Virus record (IMG/VR): IMGVR_UViG_3300044837_000017
Location: 1-36,924 of that record
Strand: one strand, 5' to 3'
DNA from: a virus
DNA: 36,924 bases
Below the pieces are notes generated by a model. It made no database searches. It saw only the letters and a program-made list of their open reading frames with translations, and was not told the origin of the DNA. A program made the position numbers and the translations under genes. Of the stretch, positions 6,494 to 14,100 are shown piece by piece (within the stretch, counting starts at the first letter, position 1; each line of letters begins with the position of its first letter).

Positions 6494-7255
6494 TTACAGT
6501 ACTGCGTGTAGAACTAATCCCAGAGTCACACCAACCCCTACGCCCGCTCCGTATAGAAAGGACTTCAGCTTACCCTTACGGGCATCTGCCTTGACTGATG
6601 CGATGTCTGCTTTGCAGGACTTGTCTTTATCGATTGCTTCTGTTTTCAATCCGTCTACCTGCGTGACGAGTTTACTGTTGAGGTCTGTGGTGCTACCAAG
6701 TTCGGTGTTGAGGTTGTCCCGCTGCTTCGTCACGTCTTCGAGGTTCGACTGCGCGACGGGAAGCTGTTCGAGTTTGGTCACGGTATCCAGTGCGCCTTGT
6801 GGCGTGACTGTGATCCCGGCTGTGGTTGCTGCGAGATCGCCTTGCTTCAGGCTGGCAAGATACGTCCACCGATTGCCTAGGTCCGGCATAGGGAGTGCCT
6901 TGTCAACGGCTACTTGCTGCTGCAACACAACTGTGCGCTGCGTCTGCTGCGTCTGAAGGATTGCGTTCTGCTGTGTAAGCTGAAGAACAAGGTCTTGATT
7001 ATTCTTGGTCGCGATTGCGATCTGTGTTGCAAGCTGCTGATTGACTGCTTGCTGTTGAGTCAGAACTTGCGCTGCCTGCGTTGCCGCTGCACGGTCGCGT
7101 GTCGCAGCGTTGTCCAAGACCTTTGTACCGATATAGAGACCGGCAAGGATTGCGAGTGTAACGATAATAAGCCGTTCGTGCGTCTTCAACCATGATTCAG
7201 CCTTCGCTATCTCCGTGGTAAGTGTTGTTGTGGTAGGTGTGGTTGGTGCGCTCAT
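6494..7255 (-). CDS. Coiled-coil protein with two membrane segments
   Basis: The start is ATG 7255; GGAGG lies 12 bases upstream, a rather long spacing, but an earlier in-frame start would run through the terminator hairpin at 7286-7307. The 253-residue product has a Thr-rich N-terminus and a membrane helix at about residues 30-48 (LIIVTLAILAGLYIG). A long Gln/Ala/Thr-rich coiled-coil middle follows, then a C-terminal membrane helix with GAGVGVGVTLGLVL. Such a membrane-coil-membrane layout could suit a spanin-like or envelope-spanning role, but there is no lipobox. Its stop codon lies inside the ribosome-binding region of the reductase gene. Function unknown. Confidence 0.7.
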   Translation of the reverse strand: MSAPTTPTTTTLTTEIAKAESWLKTHERLIIVTLAILAGLYIGTKVLDNAATRDRAAATQAAQVLTQQQAVNQQLATQIAIATKNNQDLVLQLTQQNAILQTQQTQRTVVLQQQVAVDKALPMPDLGNRWTYLASLKQGDLAATTAGITVTPQGALDTVTKLEQLPVAQSNLEDVTKQRDNLNTELGSTTDLNSKLVTQVDGLKTEAIDKDKSCKADIASVKADARKGKLKSFLYGAGVGVGVTLGLVLHAVL

Positions 7256-7285
7256 ATTAGCATTCGTCCTCCAGACGAAAATAGC

Positions 7286-7307
7286 GGCCCTCCGGTTAGG
7301 GAGGGCC
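7286..7307 (-). terminator. Probable terminator hairpin inside accessory operon
   Basis: GGCCCTCC (7286-7293) pairs with GGAGGGCC (7300-7307) around a 6-base loop. On the minus strand the hairpin follows the stop at 7314 and is followed by GCTATTTTC, a short T run that suggests partial termination before the coiled-coil and reductase genes. Confidence 0.65.
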
Positions 7308-7313
7308 ATTGCC

Positions 7314-7499
7314 TTACGCTTGTTCTGTATTAGGTACATAGATGAAGACGGCGGTGTATCTTTCCGCTCTGTCTGTAATGAACTTCAAATCGAATCGATT
7401 AGCGGGATCGAGTGCGAGTTCATTCAGACGGTCTTCCAATTCCTTCGCTGTTCTGAAGGTCTCCACGCGCACGGGGCGCGAGTGAGGAGGTTGTGGCAT
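7314..7499 (-). CDS. Small unknown protein
   Basis: ATG 7499 follows AAGGAGTAAAC, a strong ribosome-binding site that overlaps the end of the upstream gene. The 61-residue product has a Pro-rich start (PQPPHSRP), a short helix (TAKELEDRLNELAL, residues about 17-30) and a beta-rich C-terminal half with AVFIYVP. It is probably a small soluble alpha/beta protein. A terminator-like hairpin directly follows its stop. I do not recognise the family. Confidence 0.7.
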   Translation of the reverse strand: MPQPPHSRPVRVETFRTAKELEDRLNELALDPANRFDLKFITDRAERYTAVFIYVPNTEQA

Positions 7500-7501
7500 G
7501 T

Positions 7502-7681
7502 TTACTCCTTACATGCAGGGTTGAAGCGACTGGGAACAGTCACAGGATTGAATCGGCTCTGTACTGTCTTGCCGTCGATTGTGACTGAGGCGGGACTTGT
7601 ATTCCCGAAGAACTCTTCCAGTACTTGTTTGTCCGCGCCCGGCTTTGTGCCGTTCAGGAAGCCTGCTTTTTCAATTACCAT
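7502..7681 (-). CDS. Short unknown protein with repeated SRFNP motif
   Basis: This 59-residue frame runs from ATG 7681 to the TAA at 7502, filling exactly the space between its neighbours, with only two bases before the next ATG. A GGAGC lies about 14 bases upstream, so initiation may be weak; a second ATG nearer that site is out of frame and stops after five codons. The product has Gly/Pro-rich turns, and its C-terminal third holds SRFNP twice, eleven residues apart, followed by a single Cys. No function is suggested. Confidence 0.6.
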   Translation of the reverse strand: MVIEKAGFLNGTKPGADKQVLEEFFGNTSPASVTIDGKTVQSRFNPVTVPSRFNPACKE

Positions 7682-7700
7682 TTGACTACCATTGTTGCTC

Positions 7701-8213
7701 CTATCTGTCGTTGAACTGCTTTGTGCCGCAGTATACGACTTTGGCCCTGATCGGTTCTTTATCGAGCGGCGCTAAGCAAATTGTGCAGAATCGATCACCG
7801 TTCAGTACGTACGCACTGTTGTGCTGGCACGATAGCTGCTTCGCGAATAAGGCTTTGTTATTCTCGTCGTTCTGCTTCACATCAGCAACGTTGTCGCTAG
7901 GTACGAGCGGCTTTACTTCTCGCTCAGCTTCAAGTTCAAGCTGAAGTATTGCCAGTGCCCGCCACGCAAGCTTACCGCTGTGACGAAGGCCGTCTGAATC
8001 AACGGTACCAGACTCCAGAAGGTGACGTGCGGCGCAGTCTTCGTGATCGCCAGACTTGCCACGGGACCAATGCAACGGCTTGCCGGGGTTGTGCTGGTCA
8101 TTGCCAGCTTTTGAAACCTTTGCGACGTACGCGAGTGCGTCTGGGAAATATTTCAATACGCCTGAAAAAAGTGGTGTGTCTTTACGTTCTTTTGCATCTG
8201 TAGGTAACGCCAA
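7701..8213 (-). CDS. dATP/dGTP diphosphohydrolase-like protein with C-terminal Cys motif
   Basis: The first 100 residues resemble the domain annotated in phages as dATP/dGTP diphosphohydrolase N-terminal (DUF5664-type). Shared features are the charged start ending in a KYFPDALAYVAKV helix (residues 21-33), HNPGKPLHWSRG (residues 41-52), DHEDCAARHLLE (residues 56-67) and a final AWRALAILQLELE helix (residues 83-95). These would hydrolyse purine dNTPs to monophosphates. The C-terminal 40 residues carry Cys129, His131, Cys143 and Cys146 (FCTIC), which may bind zinc. The start is TTG 8213 with GGAGAG four bases upstream. With the reductase and the MazG-like protein it forms a nucleotide-pool set. 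The family assignment is from pattern memory, not a search. Confidence 0.7.
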   Translation of the reverse strand: MALPTDAKERKDTPLFSGVLKYFPDALAYVAKVSKAGNDQHNPGKPLHWSRGKSGDHEDCAARHLLESGTVDSDGLRHSGKLAWRALAILQLELEAEREVKPLVPSDNVADVKQNDENNKALFAKQLSCQHNSAYVLNGDRFCTICLAPLDKEPIRAKVVYCGTKQFNDR

Positions 8214-8432
8214 AGTTCTCTCCTAACTTTAGTGAAAGCCACGGCTCTTGACATCCTCTTTTATCTGACCCTGCGGTAGCTGCATGTAGGCCCGAACCAA
8301 ATGGCATGAGTGTCCTTCGTGGCTATCCCTTGGCGGCTGGTCTCTCACCGCCCGAAATCATTATCGACCCCGGCAAGCTGTCTCTCAAAGTCTAGGCTTT
8401 GCCGTTCGCCCCTAGATTGGGCAGTACAACGT
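8214..8432. other. Intergenic region with one doubtful short reading frame
   Basis: This 219-base gap separates the metallophosphoesterase from the dATP/dGTP-type gene. I see no tRNA, strong terminator or promoter. The only candidate gene is a 39-codon minus-strand frame listed separately. A hairpin-capable GGCGG/CCGCC pair lies around 8329-8352. Confidence 0.5.
8229..8348 (-). CDS. Doubtful 39-residue reading frame
   Basis: GTG 8348 opens a 39-residue frame that ends 15 bases before the next gene's TTG start. The product is hydrophilic, with a His/Arg/Asp-rich first half and a Lys/Glu-containing second half. No good ribosome-binding site precedes the GTG. It is listed because it fills about half of an otherwise empty gap in the operon and reads like a soluble peptide. 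It could equally be non-coding leader RNA. Confidence 0.2.
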   Translation of the reverse strand: MRDQPPRDSHEGHSCHLVRAYMQLPQGQIKEDVKSRGFH

Positions 8433-9791
8433 CTAGTCTGCGTTATAGAAGGCTTGGTTTATCAAACCTGTCTTGTTGTTCCATGCATAAGCTTCCGCCG
8501 TCCGCAGGTTTCCAACAAAGTTATTCGCAGCGTGCCATGCATCCGGTTCGCACAATGCAGGAAGTGTTCTGACGCGAACGCCGTGGAACTCCTGAACCAT
8601 TGTCTGATGAATGTGACCTGTGTGCGCCTCACGATACGTTGTGTTGCCCCACACTTCCTTGAAACGAGTCGCCATCGTCAACGGATAGTCTGGCTTCTTG
8701 CCGGTGTTGCCGTGTGCGAACATCAGCATCACTTCGCCCCACTGATAGACCTTGAACTCCGTAGGATCATTCAGAACCTCAACATCTGGATTATCAAAGA
8801 AGCGTTGCTCCAGTGAATCAACCATGTGCCATGAAGTCGTCTTATCGTGGTTGCCGGGGCATCCAACAATCGTGACCGGTGCAATCGGAAGCAAGTACTG
8901 TCTGATGATCTTGACGAGACGTTCGCGAATCTTGACGAAGACCTTGTGATAACGGCTGTCGTTGTCGAGTTGCGTTCCGCTGGTAGTCGTTCCACCAATC
9001 GTGTCCGAGTGTTGTAGATCGTTACCTACGACGAATAGGATACGGTCGAACGTGATATGCTTCGAGCGCCCCAACAGAGCGAGTATCGCAGTCTCGAAAA
9101 GATCGAGCGCGATGTTCGTGTCGTAGTTGCCGTACCCAGTCTCCTTATTCCATGCCAGCTTACCGGCGTGGAGGTCGGGTACGTTCAATTCAAGAAGGTT
9201 GCCGGTCGCAAGACGTGTTTCACGATAGGTTGAGCGCGGTGATGCAGAGACTACGAGCTTCCGAAGTTCCGCGAGAGCGCGGCGCTTGATGTCTTCGACT
9301 TCGTTCTTAGCGAAGATCGATTCAGGCTTTTTCTTGAATGTGGCCGATATTTGATAGATCGGAGTGACAATCGGCTCCGTGGTGTCACGAGACCAATTCT
9401 TACTACTGCCGACTGTCTTTGGAAAGCCAGCCATGGCCCACGTGTTGCATTTCCATCGCTCAACATCCCATACGTCCGTGTCTACTTCAAAGAACTCAAT
9501 AAGCTCTTCAAGAGACGTAAGTTGCTTTGTGGACTTGCGCGTTGCGTTCCATCTGTTCCCGGTGAACTCGTTGGTCTCTTCTCCCTTAGGATCGGCCTTC
9601 AAGACTTGGGTGATGGTGTTGCCTAGAACTCCAGCAGCTTCTTGGAACTTGGCGAAGGTGCCGAATGACTTGCGAATCTGACGCTCACTGAAAGCCCCTG
9701 TCCTCAGATACTTACGACGACTGGCCTCGCCTGTGCTTGCATAAACTCGCTTGATGTCCGCAATCATATCTGCGGCGGTAATTGCTACCAT
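8433..9791 (-). CDS. Calcineurin-like metallophosphoesterase with N-terminal HTH/HNH-repeat-like region
   Basis: The 452-residue protein has the dimetal phosphoesterase motifs in order: DLH (Asp206, His208), GND (Gly256-Asp258), GNHD (residues 313-316), a MFAHG His (His360) and GHIH (residues 392-395). This is the SbcD/Mre11-like superfamily, so a DNA nuclease or nucleotide phosphatase role is likely, though no SbcC partner is present. The first 56 residues resemble the small helical repeat found beside homing endonucleases, ending in an IRKSFGTFAKFQEAAGV-type helix; it probably binds DNA. The ATG at 9791 has GGGGG directly upstream. It is the first gene after the promoter at 9834-9862. The specific substrate is not shown. 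Confidence 0.85.
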   Translation of the reverse strand: MVAITAADMIADIKRVYASTGEASRRKYLRTGAFSERQIRKSFGTFAKFQEAAGVLGNTITQVLKADPKGEETNEFTGNRWNATRKSTKQLTSLEELIEFFEVDTDVWDVERWKCNTWAMAGFPKTVGSSKNWSRDTTEPIVTPIYQISATFKKKPESIFAKNEVEDIKRRALAELRKLVVSASPRSTYRETRLATGNLLELNVPDLHAGKLAWNKETGYGNYDTNIALDLFETAILALLGRSKHITFDRILFVVGNDLQHSDTIGGTTTSGTQLDNDSRYHKVFVKIRERLVKIIRQYLLPIAPVTIVGCPGNHDKTTSWHMVDSLEQRFFDNPDVEVLNDPTEFKVYQWGEVMLMFAHGNTGKKPDYPLTMATRFKEVWGNTTYREAHTGHIHQTMVQEFHGVRVRTLPALCEPDAWHAANNFVGNLRTAEAYAWNNKTGLINQAFYNAD

Positions 9792-9833
9792 TGTCCCCCT
9801 GTATTTGGTATCTACTTCTTTGAGTCTGTTCTA

Positions 9834-9862
9834 ATAATACACTAAAAGCGACCGTTTGTCAA
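9834..9862 (-). promoter_or_regulatory. Consensus sigma70 promoter of accessory operon
   Basis: Read on the minus strand, TTGACA (9862-9857) and TATTAT (9839-9834) are separated by 17 bases. Transcription would start near 9827, about 35 bases before the metallophosphoesterase ATG, and would run through the nucleotide-metabolism genes. Confidence 0.85.
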
Positions 9863-9869
9863 GTACTTT

Positions 9870-9903
9870 GTTCACGTTACGTGAACGGAGAGAATACGTG
9901 AAC
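9870..9903. promoter_or_regulatory. Palindromic operator-like site plus extra half-site
   Basis: GTTCACG (9870-9876), TTA, CGTGAAC (9880-9886) form a perfect 7-base inverted repeat. A third half-site CGTGAAC follows at 9897-9903, 17 bases on, about one and a half helical turns. The palindrome begins 7 bases upstream of the -35 box of the accessory promoter, a position typical of activator or repressor binding. No T run follows on either strand, so it is not a terminator. Confidence 0.65.
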
Positions 9904-9907
9904 AAGA

Positions 9908-10327
9908 TTACTTCTTGCGGGCGGGCGCGAGAACGGCTCTCGGTGCAGCTTTCTTCTTCTTGGTGGTCTTTGGTGCTTTCTTGTACACACGCTTCTGTGC
10001 AGGCTTGGAGCGTACCGGTACCATCTTGACAGATGCGGGCGGGTTGAAGTAGGCGCGGAAATCGTCACGAAGCTCTTGAAGCTCTCGGACTACGGATGAT
10101 GTTTGAAACTCGGTCGAGCGGAGTTGGGCGGCGCTTGTGTCCTCGATCTTTTGAGAGACGGTCTGTAAGCTGGTCTTGACTTCAGGAAAGTCTTCTTCCC
10201 GAATGCCTTTGACCCACTGAAAAGTCTTATATCCGCCGATGGCTAATCCGGCGAACATCGAGAGGAAAGTTATCCAAAACTTGCCGCTCTCCAAGGAGTG
10301 AGTTACTACCTCAAGATTGAGTTGCAT
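9908..10327 (-). CDS. Small membrane protein with lysine-rich tail
   Basis: The start is ATG 10327, six bases after GGGGA, rather than the upstream in-frame start at 10393 that lies inside the previous gene. The 139-residue product has one membrane segment near residues 18-38 (WITFLSMFAGLAIGGY). A soluble helical region with heptad-like spacing follows (residues about 45-85), then a very basic C-terminal tail rich in Lys, Arg and Ala (about residues 95-139). A cytoplasmic basic tail could touch nucleic acid or the membrane surface. It overlaps the previous membrane gene by 17 bases, so the two probably act together, perhaps in lysis. Function is not established. Confidence 0.65.
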   Translation of the reverse strand: MQLNLEVVTHSLESGKFWITFLSMFAGLAIGGYKTFQWVKGIREEDFPEVKTSLQTVSQKIEDTSAAQLRSTEFQTSSVVRELQELRDDFRAYFNPPASVKMVPVRSKPAQKRVYKKAPKTTKKKKAAPRAVLAPARKK

Positions 10328-10649
10328 CGTTGTTCCCCGTAGGTAGATCAGATGGTGCAATAGGTGCGGTTCCCTTTGAAGCGGCCACGACATTCTTGAC
10401 CTGATTGGCGAGATACTGTGCTTGGCCTCCGGCGACGAATGCGGTAGGGCCGGTCATATCAGGGAACGCCTTATTGTGGATTACAAGGTACGTGACCCAA
10501 CAGAGCGTTGCGATGATAATCAGGAATCCAGAATAGCGGCTGTACGAGCCTACACCATTTTCCGATAATACTTCTCGAAGGGGAGGCGGTAACAGCGCCG
10601 ACAGGCTCTTGACTTTCGAGAAGGCAGATTTGATATAAGCTAATTTCAT
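10311..10649 (-). CDS. Small membrane protein, holin candidate
   Basis: ATG 10649 follows AAGGA with six bases of spacing. The 112-residue product has a basic N-terminus, a clear membrane helix at about residues 42-58 (FLIIIATLCWVTYLVI) and a weaker hydrophobic segment near residues 66-84 (GPTAFVAGGQAQYLA). The C-terminus is flexible and polar. A helix, a short loop with a Pro-Asp, and a second weak helix is a layout seen in many phage holin-like proteins. Location between a hydrolase candidate and another membrane protein supports a lysis role, but no specific family was recognised. Confidence 0.65.
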   Translation of the reverse strand: MKLAYIKSAFSKVKSLSALLPPPLREVLSENGVGSYSRYSGFLIIIATLCWVTYLVIHNKAFPDMTGPTAFVAGGQAQYLANQVKNVVAASKGTAPIAPSDLPTGNNDATQS

Positions 10650-10658
10650 AACTTGTCC

Positions 10659-11066
10659 TTATGTGTAACAAGCAAGAGTATTCATCTCCAGTACACGTTT
10701 GTGATCTGGGTCCGCAAGAATCTTGTTTTTGAAGAACGCTGTATCGATGCGACGTGTGTCACACCAGTACGTCGCGCCTTTCGCGTGGTCACGGGTTCCT
10801 TCATAGATAGCGCCAACTTCAGTGAGAAGCCGTAGGAACGCGGGATCGAACATCGCGGGAATTTCAAACTCTGGTATTTCAGTGGATGCTGCGAACTTAG
10901 ACAGTGAGGAGATCGCTGTAATTACGTTAGGACTCCAACCGCGTCGTACACGGTTCATGAGACAGGAGCCGATAATGCAAGAGGCCAGATGACCGCCGTA
11001 CTCCTTCCCGTATTGCCACATGACATCTACGAGTTTTGATTTTTGGTAATCGTCTTGGCGAAGCAT
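10659..11066 (-). CDS. Divergent SleB-like cell wall hydrolase candidate
   Basis: I prefer ATG 11066, three bases after AAGGAGG, over the in-frame GTG at 11096, which has no good site and lies inside a palindrome. The 135-residue product follows the SleB/Hydrolase_2 layout: an N-terminal helix, a CLMNRVRRG segment that matches the family's VILNRV[KR] helix, and a KGATYW motif near the C-terminus like the family's GGATxF/Y. The usual GEARGE loop with the catalytic Glu is replaced by YGKEYGG, so Glu is shifted or absent and activity is uncertain. Two membrane-protein genes follow directly. If it is active, the phage has two wall enzymes; the other is at 1817-2332. Confidence 0.6.
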   Translation of the reverse strand: MLRQDDYQKSKLVDVMWQYGKEYGGHLASCIIGSCLMNRVRRGWSPNVITAISSLSKFAASTEIPEFEIPAMFDPAFLRLLTEVGAIYEGTRDHAKGATYWCDTRRIDTAFFKNKILADPDHKRVLEMNTLACYT

Positions 11067-11094
11067 CGCCCTCCTTGATCTATACGTCAATATC

Positions 11095-11150
11095 ACCTCA
11101 TATACTGGGTAAAAGTGACGTATACATCAACTTTGCCTAGTATATGAGGT
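11095..11150. promoter_or_regulatory. Long AT-rich inverted repeat, operator-like
   Basis: ACCTCATATACT (11095-11106) is repeated perfectly inverted as AGTATATGAGGT (11139-11150), and the match continues inward as [GA]GG/CC to 15 bases with one mismatch. The 26-base spacer and the right flank also hold two copies of a TTGA[TC]GTATA element on the minus strand (starting near 11131 and 11090). It lies between the end of the gp16-position gene and the hydrolase cluster. AT-rich arms and lack of a T run argue for a protein-binding site rather than a terminator. Confidence 0.6.
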
Positions 11151-11155
11151 AATGG

Positions 11156-14100
11156 TTATTTCTTGCCTTCCTGCTGGTCGATGTGAAGCTTGTGCGCGTA
11201 GGCAGTAGCCGCTGCGGGAGTCTTGAATGTTCCAAGGTTGTTCTTTGTCTTCGTGTACTGATCGAGAGCTTCCTTAGTGGTTAGCTGCCGTAACGGATAT
11301 GTCTTACCGTCTCCGACGCCCGGCACTAATACTTCTCCCTTGTCTGTTCCGAAGCTCATCGAGAACACGCTGCTGTGTGAGCCATCCTTGTTCTTGATGT
11401 TCGGCCTTGTACTCAAGTCTACGTTGCCCTGCTGAGTCATGCCCGGTACTTTGTCCTTATACGCTGGAGTCACATACGTAGGAGTCTTACCGTTCGCCCC
11501 GGCAACACTACTGTCAGGTAGCTGCGGCGGGCGCGGCTGCATGTTCAGCTTCTTCGCATCAGGTGCGGTAGGCATTGTTGAGGAGAGTGCAGTCTTGCCC
11601 ATATCATCTACCCACGGTTGCAACTTCGTTCGAGTTGCTGAGCCGGGTTTTGCTTCGATGAACTTCTGGACAATCGTTGCAGCTTTCTCTCGCGGAATGT
11701 CGGCTAGTGTCTTGCCCTGCTTTCGCAGAGAGTCAACGTCGCTGATGTCGAACGCGGTCTTGTCTTGCGGATCGTCAGGAATCTTCGCCTGTACTGACGG
11801 TGGCAAGTTGTTCTGCCATACGTGCGTCAGTTCGTGCCCTTGATGGGCGGCGTCAAAGTCCTGCGGTCTGTTTACTTCGATGGTGTTGTTGCCTGCTCCC
11901 TGATCGACGTTAGCAATGGGAACGCCCGCGCCACGGTTGTTAGGGTCGGCTATTGCTGCGCCTTGTTTGACCTGAACCGGAATGGTGCTGACGGCATTGC
12001 TGACTTCGGATGGAAGACCTTCACTGGGGGAAGCAGTTGAGCTATCCGATGGTGTTCCATCTGTGAGAGCGGTTAGCGGCTTCCCCTTATTAGGGTTTGT
12101 GCCCAGTGCCTTCTGTACAGCGTCCATTGTCTGACTGTTGTCAGGCTGCGGCTTAGCTGCTTGTGTTGCGGATGCGCCTACTGGTGCGCCTGCAACCGCG
12201 CCGCGTGATGCGCTGCGTGCTGCTTGCGCTGCGATTGCTCTACCCGTATGGAGTTTGTCGAAGGCTCGTATGGCCGTCTGAGCAAAGTCGTGATTGAAGA
12301 GTAGGTTGTCAACAATAGCATTCGCTGGAAGCGATGTGGTTACTTCGCCGATATGCAGCGGAAGTTTATTGATCCAGTCAAGCAAACGTCCGCCAGTCTC
12401 AGGCACTTGTAGTGCCTTGACTACTGCGTTGTAATTTGCTCGTCCTGCGGGACCGATAAGTTTATCGAAAGCTCCGGAGCCATATTTGTTATCGAACTGT
12501 GCTGGCATGTTGTCCAGCGTGGTCTCCGAAATCTTTACGTCTTTGCCTGTCTCGCCTGCATCAATACCTGCGCCCATACCTTTGGTTGCGGTACGTACTT
12601 TATTCGCCAACCACCCGTAGCGTGTAGCTTTGGCACGTACGCGATCTGCCGCATCTAGTTCGCCGGGGTTCACACTCTCTTCGTGCTTCGCGATGAACTC
12701 ATCCATTTGCTGCTTGAGCTTAGGATAGTTCTTTATCGCAGCTTCACGATCTACCTGTGCGATGCTTGGGTTCTTGCTTCTGATAATTGAATCTGCACGA
12801 CGCAACTGATCCTGAAGCTCTGTGAACTTCAAGGGCTGCGGAGGCAAAGAGTCCTGCGCCGCCGTAATCGGCTTAGGCTTTACTGCTGCGCCTGAGCTTG
12901 GATTATTGGCGAACTGAAAGTCTTGCTTGGCAGTTGCGGCTGCGTCTAGCTCTTTGGCTTTCTTTGCTAGATCGTTCCACTCGGCAATATCACTAGCTGC
13001 CGCTGCGTCGAGTTTCTTGTACGTGACCTGTGCTTCGTCCTTCATGAACTTGCCGACTTTATCCAAGTCAAGCAGAGGTTGCTTTGGCGGTACAATGCCG
13101 GTGTGGTCTGCGCCTTGTGCTGCGCGTAGTGTGTCCACATCCGATAGTGCCGACCGCTGGAAGTTCGATTGGAGCGCTGTGCGTGCCGCAGGTTGAACCT
13201 TAGTCGCTACGAAATCTTGCGCTGCCTTCTGTGAGGCTAGTGCTGATGCGCGTTGTGCGGACACGGTGTCTGACATCTGCGGAACTTTGATACCTGCAAT
13301 CTTTGTACTCGTTGGGGCTAGGTCAGACATAAGTCCGCCCGGAGGTGTAGCGGCGGCGCTCGTATCACCAATAGCGCCGAGAACCTTTCCAAGCCCAAAT
13401 GTCATCAGTGGGCCAAGTACGTCGCCCACCGCTGCACGATAGTTGTGTGCGTGAAGGTCTTCGTCTAGGTTTCCGCCAACTTGATTTACCATCGGCCCGA
13501 ATACTGGAATAGACTTTGCACCATTGCTGGTACCCAATCCGCCTGCAACGTCACCAAGGACACCAGCAATATCGCCCTTACCTACATCGCCACTGATGCG
13601 GTCACCCATCTTGGATAGCTCGTCATCATTGGGAATTGCATTCACGGTGCTGGCTGCGGCTGAGATACCGGCTTCTACTTTACCTTGTCCGTTCTTGCGT
13701 GCTTCTTTGTAGGAATCGGCAATAGCGTTCACAGGCTGCATGACAAGATTCGCCAGCGCCTTGTAGATCGGGCTGTCAGAATCAATGCCATAGCTCGTCG
13801 GTGCATTGAGAACCTTCGATGCTGCCTTTGTCGCTGTTTTCCAATCGCCCGCGTTGGCTGCTTCAACTGCTTCGTGGTACGCGTCGATAGGAGCTTGGAC
13901 AGTATGGCTAACCTGATCGGTCACCATTTTCATTGCGGCTGGAATGCCGCTAGTCTCTCCTATACGGCTGATAAGGCCGGGCTGATCCTCTTCGCTAGGC
14001 GTATGAGTTTCGGGAGCGGGTTGCGAATCGAATGAAACTCCGGCCAACGAACTCGGCGCTCCAGCTTGAGGTGTAGCGGCTGGAGTCGAAGGAGATGACC

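Noticed and set aside
8214-8432. Possible tRNA or structured RNA in the gap
   Set aside because: A GGTTCGGG segment looks like a T arm, but no matching acceptor, anticodon or D arms can be folded around it.
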